Made by a program: the position numbers and the translations under genes. A stretch of 5,492 bases of DNA, from the NCBI RefSeq assembly GCF_937958535.1, contig NZ_CALGNQ010000279.1, positions 1 to 5,492 of the forward strand. The letters are read 5' to 3'. The DNA comes from an uncultured Georgenia sp. (GTDB lineage Bacteria > Actinomycetota > Actinomycetes > Actinomycetales > Actinomycetaceae). The notes under the pieces were generated by a model, which was not told the DNA's origin, searched no databases, and worked only from the letters and a program-made list of their open reading frames with translations. The stretch's first letter is position 1. The number at the start of each line of letters is the position of its first letter. Shown here piece by piece: positions 1 through 4,248 of this stretch.

Positions 1-21
1 CCCACGTATCCCCACCCCCTC

Positions 22-156
22 ACAAGACCGGCATCTCCTCACGACCACCCCACCCGACGCGGCGGTCCCCGCGCCCGGAGGCCCACTGCCCGCCCCCTCG
101 AAGCGGACTACCCCGACCGCCGGACAAGACCGTGCCTCCTCACGACCACCCCACCC
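22..156. repeat. Imperfect direct repeat pair upstream of the DUF222-HNH gene
   Basis: Two copies of a C-rich segment of about 34 bp lie at 22-55 and 124-156. Both begin ACAAGACCG, differ over a few bases, and then share an identical 21-bp core at 35-55 and 136-156 that starts CTCCTCACGACCACC. The intervening sequence is unrelated and there is no convincing open frame. The second copy ends two bases before the -35 element of the downstream promoter. The repeats could be remnants of a duplication, or a binding or insertion-associated sequence; nothing in the window decides between these. The rest of 1-157 shows no gene, tRNA or clear terminator. Confidence 0.7.
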
Positions 157-157
157 C

Positions 158-186
158 TTGCCACTCGAACATATGTTCGATAGTAT
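158..186 (+). promoter_or_regulatory. Sigma70-type promoter of the DUF222-HNH gene
   Basis: TTGCCA at 158-163 matches five of six bases of the -35 consensus and TAGTAT at 181-186 matches four of six of the -10 consensus, with an ideal 17-nt spacer. Transcription should begin near 192-195, giving a very short leader before the ribosome binding site at 196-203 and the ATG at 209. This is one of the few A/T-containing spots in the region. The TTG at 158 can be read as a start codon in the same frame as the gene, but it is better explained as the -35 element. Confidence 0.72.
165..180. promoter_or_regulatory. LexA operator (SOS box)
   Basis: TCGAACATATGTTCGA is a perfect 16-bp palindrome. Its core fits the Gram-positive/actinobacterial LexA consensus CGAAC-RNRY-GTTYG at every position. 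It occupies nearly the whole spacer between the -35 and -10 elements, so bound LexA would block RNA polymerase. In Mycobacterium tuberculosis, LexA sites have been described upstream of 13E12 REP (DUF222-HNH) genes, so the pairing of this operator with this family has precedent. Inferred regulation: repressed by LexA and induced after DNA damage. Confidence 0.85.
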
Positions 187-195
187 GGAGCCATC

Positions 196-203
196 GAGAG
201 GAG
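196..203 (+). promoter_or_regulatory. Ribosome binding site that sets the ATG 209 start
   Basis: GAGAGGAG lies five bases upstream of the ATG at 209. No comparable Shine-Dalgarno sequence precedes the alternative in-frame starts at TTG 158 or ATG 185, and the 158 start would be upstream of the predicted transcription start. This supports 209 as the true start. Confidence 0.7.
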
Positions 204-208
204 ACGTC

Positions 209-2500
209 ATGGCCGACGGGACGGAACGGAACGGGGTGGTCACCCAGCCGGGCACCGCTCTGTCGTCCGTCGAACAGGCCATCGCCGACTTTCTCGGCCT
301 GCCGGCGGTGGAGGACTGGCCCTCCCGGCGGGTGTCGGTCGCACCGCCGTCCCCCATCGAGGTCGTTCTCCTCTACCCCGAGCTCGGCCTCGACCCGCTC
401 AGCGGTGAGGCCCCGCCGGGCTGGCCCCACACGGTCGTGCGCCGGTTGAACGAGACGCCGGGCGCCCTGGGTGAGGTGCTCGAGCATCAGCCTCCGTCGG
501 AGCTGCTGGGTCGGTTCCTCGCCGGGATCGACCCTGAGGAGACGGACGACTTCTCCGTCGTCGAGGTTGTCGCGGCGTACAAGCGGATGGAGGCCTACGC
601 AGCCCGGCGGGCCGCGAGGGCCGCGGCGTCGCTCGCCCAGCGGGAGGCCTTGAACCCCACCCGACCTGGCACGGTGCGCGGGCGCACCCATGCGGAGCAG
701 CTCGCCGCCCACGAGGTCGCGTGCCGGCTCGTGGTCAGCCGACACGCCGCGCAGCACCTGGTGTCCTGCGGTCGCGGCTTCGCGGGGATGTTCTGGCTCA
801 CCGGGGAGCTTCTCGAGCAAGGACTCATCGACTACCCCCGAGCGCAGCTCATCGTCTCCACGCTGGAGCCGCTCCCGGCAGAGGTAGCGGCGGCGGTGCA
901 GGAGGAGGTCATCGACACCGCGCCCGGCAGGACGCTGCGACAGCTGCGGGAGGACCTCGCCAAGGCGATCATCGCTGTGGACCCGGACTCCGCCGACGAG
1001 CGGCACCGTTCCGCCCGGTCTCAGCGTCGGGTGAACCACCCGCGAGCTCTTCCCGACGGCATGGCCGCGATGACGGCGGTGCTCCCCGCCGTCGATGCCG
1101 TCGCTCTGGACGCCGCCCTCGAGGCCGCAGCGCGCGCTGCCAAGAACGTCGGCGACTCCCGCACCCTCGACCAGCTCCGGGCTGACAGCCTCGCCCTCAT
1201 GGGCCACACCGCGCTCACCCTCGGGGCGATCGGCCCCTGCGCCGCCACCTGCACCTGCGGCTGCGGCTCGACGGACGCACCCGAGTCTGTGTCCGGCGCC
1301 GGCCGCGCCCCGGGTGTCGACCCGCCTGAGGGTGCCGGTCTCCGCACGATGCCTCCCTGTTCGAGCGCCCCCGACCCGGCCCCTCCCGTGCCGATAGGAC
1401 GCGCCCCCGTCCCTCCCGGGGCGACCGCGCCCGAGATCCTCCCCCGCGGGTCGCCAGCACCCGGCCCCGTCCCTCCCGGGGCACCCGCAACCGAGTCAGC
1501 GCGACCCGACCCGGTGCCTCCCGGCCTGACAGACCCCGACCTGTGCCTGCCTCGGCCGGACGCGAGCGATCCGGCACCAGGCTCCTCCTGCCCCGACGCA
1601 GACATCGATCCGGCGCCACGCGACAGGCACAAACCGCCCGCCGGACCGGCTCTGCCGGGCGAGGGCTCGTCCGGAGAAACCGGTGACACCGCACAGCCTG
1701 CCGGCCGTTCTCCGGTCGAGCCGGCCGAGTGCGGTGCTCACCCCCGCGCCCCGGGCGAGGGCGGCGATGACGCGAACGCTCCCGTGACTCCGAGAACGCG
1801 TCGGTATGCCGACGGTCCCCCGCGTCCTGGAGCTCGTGTGCCGTGCGGTCTGCCGACCATCCGACTCGGGCTGCTCGGCGGCGGACGCGCCGACATCCGG
1901 GTCACGGTCCCACTCGACGTCCTGCTCCCCGACCCTGAGACCAGGGGCCTGCCCGCGCTGGATCGCGACCCGGAACCGGTGGCCGACCTCGAGGGCTACG
2001 GCCCGATCCCGCCGCTCGTCGCCCGCGCCCTCGCCGAGGGCGGGGTGTGGCGCCGCCTCGTCACCGATCCCACCGGCACCGAGGTGCTCGACGTCGGACG
2101 CACCCGTTACCAGCCCACCGCCGCCATCGCCGACCACGTCCGCGAGCGCGACCGCACCTGCATCGAGCCGTCCTGCTCCACACCGGCACGCTCGTGCGAG
2201 CTCGACCACATCCACGAGTGGCAGCACGGCGGGACCACCTCGGCGACCAACCTCGGCCCGCTCTGCACCAGGGGTCATCCGGTCAAGTCCGTCGGCGCAT
2301 TCACGGTCGCACGGACCGGCGACGGCGCCTACGCCTGGACCACTCCCACCGACCACGGCTACCTGCGTCGACCCGACGGAACGGTCACCCGCCTCGACCG
2401 CGAGACGTCCCGAGCGCTCCGGGCGCTGTGCAAGCAGGCCCGCCGCCCAGGTGCTGCTCCCGTGCGGCCCGACCACGTCGATGCCCTCCTCGCCGCGTAG
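209..2500 (+). CDS. DUF222 and HNH endonuclease domain protein (13E12 REP family), SOS-type promoter
   Basis: This 763-residue protein belongs to the actinobacterial DUF222-HNH family, presumed nucleases of unknown biological role. The DUF222 region spans roughly residues 98-335 and is alpha-helical; it includes the family-like stretches LIDYPRAQLIV, PDGMAAMTAVLPAVDA and SRTLDQLRADSLALMGH. Residues 344-352 carry four closely spaced cysteines (C344, C348, C350, C352). Residues about 355-535 form a Pro/Gly/Ala-rich, probably disordered insert with PVPPGA-type repeats. The C-terminal HNH domain (about 640-700) has CIEPSC from C651, D666-H667, N681 and C686-x3-H690, so the ββα-metal residues are all present; the usual second histidine before H690 is a glycine. 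There is no signal peptide or membrane segment, so it should act in the cytoplasm on DNA. ATG 209 was chosen because the ribosome binding site and promoter exclude upstream starts. It is a single-gene unit, convergent with the eut genes. The family call is strong; the cellular role is unknown, although the LexA box suggests a DNA-damage context. Confidence 0.92.
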   Translation: MADGTERNGVVTQPGTALSSVEQAIADFLGLPAVEDWPSRRVSVAPPSPIEVVLLYPELGLDPLSGEAPPGWPHTVVRRLNETPGALGEVLEHQPPSELLGRFLAGIDPEETDDFSVVEVVAAYKRMEAYAARRAARAAASLAQREALNPTRPGTVRGRTHAEQLAAHEVACRLVVSRHAAQHLVSCGRGFAGMFWLTGELLEQGLIDYPRAQLIVSTLEPLPAEVAAAVQEEVIDTAPGRTLRQLREDLAKAIIAVDPDSADERHRSARSQRRVNHPRALPDGMAAMTAVLPAVDAVALDAALEAAARAAKNVGDSRTLDQLRADSLALMGHTALTLGAIGPCAATCTCGCGSTDAPESVSGAGRAPGVDPPEGAGLRTMPPCSSAPDPAPPVPIGRAPVPPGATAPEILPRGSPAPGPVPPGAPATESARPDPVPPGLTDPDLCLPRPDASDPAPGSSCPDADIDPAPRDRHKPPAGPALPGEGSSGETGDTAQPAGRSPVEPAECGAHPRAPGEGGDDANAPVTPRTRRYADGPPRPGARVPCGLPTIRLGLLGGGRADIRVTVPLDVLLPDPETRGLPALDRDPEPVADLEGYGPIPPLVARALAEGGVWRRLVTDPTGTEVLDVGRTRYQPTAAIADHVRERDRTCIEPSCSTPARSCELDHIHEWQHGGTTSATNLGPLCTRGHPVKSVGAFTVARTGDGAYAWTTPTDHGYLRRPDGTVTRLDRETSRALRALCKQARRPGAAPVRPDHVDALLAA
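1405..1526 (+). repeat. Short repeats coding the VPPG motifs of the DUF222-HNH insert
   Basis: An identical 18-bp unit, CCCCGTCCCTCCCGGGGC, occurs at 1405-1422 and 1465-1482, exactly 60 bp apart. A diverged third copy (CCGGTGCCTCCCGGCC) lies at 1511-1526. They encode PVPPGA, PVPPGA and PVPPGL, spaced 20 and 15 residues apart. The repeats probably arose by slippage or local duplication and keep the reading frame, consistent with a flexible linker under weak sequence constraint. Confidence 0.65.
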
Positions 2501-2562
2501 GGCGTTCGCCCGGACGGCGCACCCCTCCGGCCGGCCCCCTCACCGCTCCCACTCGCGGCCGC
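2501..2562. other. Convergent intergenic gap without a clear terminator
   Basis: These 62 bases separate the stop of the plus-strand DUF222-HNH gene from the stop of the minus-strand microcompartment-associated gene. The only hairpin noticed is a weak one at 2500-2511 (GGGC-GTTC-GCCC) with no T-run on either side. I see no convincing intrinsic terminator, so transcripts may converge or stop by Rho. Confidence 0.5.
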
Positions 2563-2948
2563 TCACCCCTCGCGCGAGCGCAGCACCCGGTCGATCACCT
2601 GGTCCAGTCCGGCGGGCGTCTCCCCGAGCTCGGCGATGACCGCGTGGCGCACCTTGCGCCGCAGCCGCTCGGGGTCGTCCTCCCGGAGGGGCGCACGCGA
2701 GCCGGTCTCCCCCGCGCCTCCGCCGGCGTCACGGGAGCGGCCCGCGCCCGCAGCACCGGCGGCGGCCACCGACCCGCCCGCACCCGGCTCGTCCCCCGGC
2801 GCACGCTCGGCCCGCTCGATCCGCAGCCCGCGCTGTTGGGCGTGCTCACGGGCGACGTCGGTCACCGTGTCCCGGGCCCGACGTGGAGCACGCTGAGCCC
2901 GGCGTCGACGGCGGCGTCGACGTCGGCGCGCGTGACGAAACGGCGCAT
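2563..2948 (-). pseudogene. Small microcompartment-locus protein, split by a -1 frameshift
   Basis: From ATG 2948 the frame reads 28 residues and stops at 2862. Adding one G to the GGG run at 2871-2873 (minus-strand sense) gives one 128-residue protein ending at 2563. Its N-terminal part (FVTRADVDAAVDAGLSVLHV, then a GPG turn, then TVTDVAREHAQQRGLRI) follows a pattern I associate with small proteins and N-terminal segments in microcompartment operons: a helix, a short V/L strand, a P-G turn, then an (V/I)T-x2-A-R-x3-A helix. The EutQ/EutT N-termini are similar in outline. Residues about 55-85 are an Ala/Gly-rich linker. The last 40 residues form amphipathic helices containing AVIAELG (103-109), resembling an encapsulation peptide. 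AGGAGG at 2959-2954 lies six bases before the ATG, overlapping the stop of the preceding shell gene, so translation is coupled. The function is not known. If the frameshift is a sequencing error, the gene is intact. Confidence 0.62.
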
Positions 2949-2957
2949 GACGACCTC

Positions 2958-3431
2958 CTACTGTCCTTCGAGTGATTCGATCGCGGTGACCGCGGCGTCG
3001 CGCGCGGCCAGGATGTCGGCCTCGCTGCCGGCCATCCACAGCCGCCCGAACCGGCCCACCGAGGTGACATGCATGAGGTTCACCGGGGCAGCCTTCTCCG
3101 CCTCGTTCGCGGCCAGGTTGATGTACGCGGCCGGGGTGACCTCGATGACGAGCATGGTCTGCCCGGCGACGAGCATCGTGCCCCGGATGAACCGGTTGAG
3201 CAGCTGTGCCTGGTAGGGGTTGACGTTGGTGATGACCTGCATCGAGGCGATCTGCGGCTTGACCCGGTCTCCCTCTCCCGAGCCGAGCTCGGCGAGCACC
3301 ACCTCACCGGCGCGCAGGACGTCCGCCTGGGACAACGAGTGGACCTCGAACATCCCGAACTCGCGCTCCACCACCTGCGCGCCGGGACGCACGTCGGTCG
3401 CCTTGACCACCTTGTCGACGACGCGGAACAC
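2958..3431 (-). CDS. BMC-domain shell protein, C-terminal part of a tandem (BMC-T) protein
   Basis: These 157 residues, from a GTG that directly follows a TGA, make up most of a tandem-domain bacterial microcompartment shell protein. Residues 1-45 finish a first BMC domain (VVDKVVKATDVRPGAQVVER, FGMFEVHS). The second BMC domain follows (MQVITNVNPYQAQLLNRFI, VIEVTPAAYINLAANEAEKA, HVTSVGRFGRLWMAGSEADI), ending in IESLEGQ. Such proteins form trimers with pseudo-hexameric symmetry that tile the shell facets and can carry a gated pore. The preceding 52 codons (3590-3432) supply the missing first strand and helix of domain 1 in the same frame, so this is best read as one gene interrupted by TGA. 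GGGGAA just before the TGA could act as a weak ribosome binding site for the GTG, leaving reinitiation possible. It resembles the tandem shell proteins of other actinobacterial and planctomycete microcompartments more than Salmonella EutL; the exact subfamily is unverified. Confidence 0.82.
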   Translation of the reverse strand: MFRVVDKVVKATDVRPGAQVVEREFGMFEVHSLSQADVLRAGEVVLAELGSGEGDRVKPQIASMQVITNVNPYQAQLLNRFIRGTMLVAGQTMLVIEVTPAAYINLAANEAEKAAPVNLMHVTSVGRFGRLWMAGSEADILAARDAAVTAIESLEGQ

Positions 3432-3590
3432 TCAGTTCCCCGGCGCCATCTCCACGTACAGACTTGCCATTCCCTCGACCGGCGGGTCGCCCTGGGTGAT
3501 GGCCCCGACGAACGCTGCGTACTGGGGCTGCATGCGGCCCAGGTGGACGTAGGCCCGCAGCTCGAAGTCCTCACCGGCCATGTCGATCAT
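3432..3590 (-). pseudogene. N-terminal fragment of the BMC-T shell protein, ending at an in-frame TGA
   Basis: These 52 codons run from the ATG at 3590, which overlaps the eutJ stop as ATGA, to a TGA at 3434-3432. A second in-frame ATG at 3581 sits ten bases after GGGAGG and would give a start (MAGEDFELRAYVHLGRMQPQ) closer to how tandem shell proteins of this type usually begin, so 3581 is the likelier start. The segment AYVHLGRMQPQYAAFVG, followed after a short loop by ASLYVEMAPG, is the beginning of BMC domain 1. It cannot fold alone, since the remaining strands and helix lie after the stop in the same frame. The TGA falls right after APGN, where homologues continue directly into the V-x-R-x2-D helix. 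Confidence 0.72.
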
Positions 3591-4188
3591 CCCTCCCAGC
3601 TGCCGCGAACGGGCGACAGGTCGTGGTAGGCCACCCCGAGCGGGGTGACGAACAGCGGGTTGCCCGGGACGACGGCGCGGATCCCGGTCACGGCGGTGAC
3701 GACCTCGGCGATGCCGCCGAACGCGCTCGTCCCGCCCACGAGGTGGAGCTCGTCGACCGGGTGCCCTGCGACGGCGCGACCGACGATGGTCGCCACCTTC
3801 TCCAGCACCGGCCGCACCACCGGCAGCAGCTCGGCCTGCCTGGCCGCGTCGCGTTTCATGCCCTCGGCCTCCTCGACGCTCACCCGGTACGCGCCGGCGA
3901 TGACGAGGTCGAGATGGTGCCCGCCCGTCGCCTCGTCCGCGGTGGACACGACCTCCCCGTGCGTACGACGGCGATACCGGTCGTCCCACCGCCGACGTCG
4001 ACTATCGCCCCGTCGCGCAGCCCGAGGACGGCGTTCGCGGCGACCGGCTCCTCGACCAGCGCCGTGCAGTCGAGGCCCGCGGCCTCGACGACGTACCGGT
4101 GGCCGCGGGCGTTGGCCGCTCCGACGCCCGGCGGGATCGTCACCGCCGCTCGCGAAAGCGCCGTCCCGAGCTTGGCCTCCACCTCGGG
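3587..4188 (-). pseudogene. eutJ: EutJ, N-terminally truncated and frameshifted
   Basis: EutJ is an Hsp70/actin-superfamily accessory protein of ethanolamine-utilization loci, of about 280 residues in enterobacteria; its precise role is unsettled. Here about 200 residues remain. In the first frame they are VEAKLGTALSRAAVTIPPG, LVEEPVAANAVLGL and the phosphate-2 loop VDVGGGTTGIAVV. After the frameshift they are TADEATGGHH, VSVEEAEGMKRDAA, the adenosine-motif-like LHLVGGTSAFGG, and PLFVTPLGVAYHD. These align with the E. coli protein from about residue 85 to the end. The frame breaks at the GGGG run (3958-3955): one added G gives VVRTGEVVSTADEATGG, matching the family. The first 80 or so residues, including the phosphate-1 motif of the ATPase fold, are absent and replaced by the eutC start. 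Lacking phosphate-1, the product would not be expected to bind or hydrolyse ATP normally. The 3' end overlaps the shell gene as ATGA. Confidence 0.85.
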
Positions 4189-4244
4189 CGCCCGAGCTCG
4201 CGGATGACCGCCCGGACGATGGCGTCGATGTCTGTCGTGGGCAT
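4140..4244 (-). pseudogene. eutC: EutC 5' remnant (ethanolamine ammonia-lyase small subunit) fused out of frame to eutJ
   Basis: ATG 4244 lies four bases after the eutB stop, the position where eutC is normally found. It is preceded by AAGAGG at 4257-4252 with seven-base spacing. The first 18 residues, MPTTDIDAIVRAVIRELG, match the EutC N-terminal helix in pattern (E. coli begins MDQKQIEEIVRSVMASMG); this is the region that targets the enzyme into the microcompartment. After ELG the frame yields 16 unrelated Arg-rich residues and stops at 4140. The body of EutC, about 270 residues including the cobalamin-contacting Rossmann domain, is absent from the window. Adding one base in the GGG run at 4190-4188 (minus-strand sense) would join the stub in frame to eutJ. 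Without EutC, EutB cannot form an active lyase unless another copy exists elsewhere. Confidence 0.72.
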
Positions 4245-4248
4245 GTCC

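Noticed and set aside
22..156. CRISPR array
   Set aside because: There are only two imperfect copies with a 68-bp spacer and no further units or cas genes.
158..208. TTG 158 or ATG 185 as the start of the DUF222-HNH gene
   Set aside because: TTG 158 coincides with the -35 element and would be upstream of the predicted transcript start. Neither has a ribosome binding site, while ATG 209 has GAGAGGAG five bases upstream.
140..1207. 355-residue open frame on the minus strand
   Set aside because: It lies antisense to the DUF222 region, is Arg/Gly/His-rich with no recognisable motif, and is a by-product of high GC. The plus frame has clear family motifs.
1496..2476. 326-residue open frame on the minus strand
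   Set aside because: It is antisense to the proline-rich and HNH regions, which carry the real motifs (DHIHEW, NLGPLC). No domain is visible.
2500..2511. GGGCGTTCGCCC hairpin as a terminator
   Set aside because: The stem is only four to five base pairs, with no following T-run in either direction.
2047..3216. 389-residue plus-strand open frame crossing the convergent gap
   Set aside because: It overlaps the HNH domain in another frame and then runs antisense to shell-gene coding. The Arg/His/Pro-rich composition is typical of a GC shadow frame.
3432..3434. TGA read as selenocysteine in the shell protein
   Set aside because: Homologues have no cysteine expected here, the position has no catalytic role, and no SECIS-like hairpin was recognised just downstream. 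A nonsense mutation is simpler.
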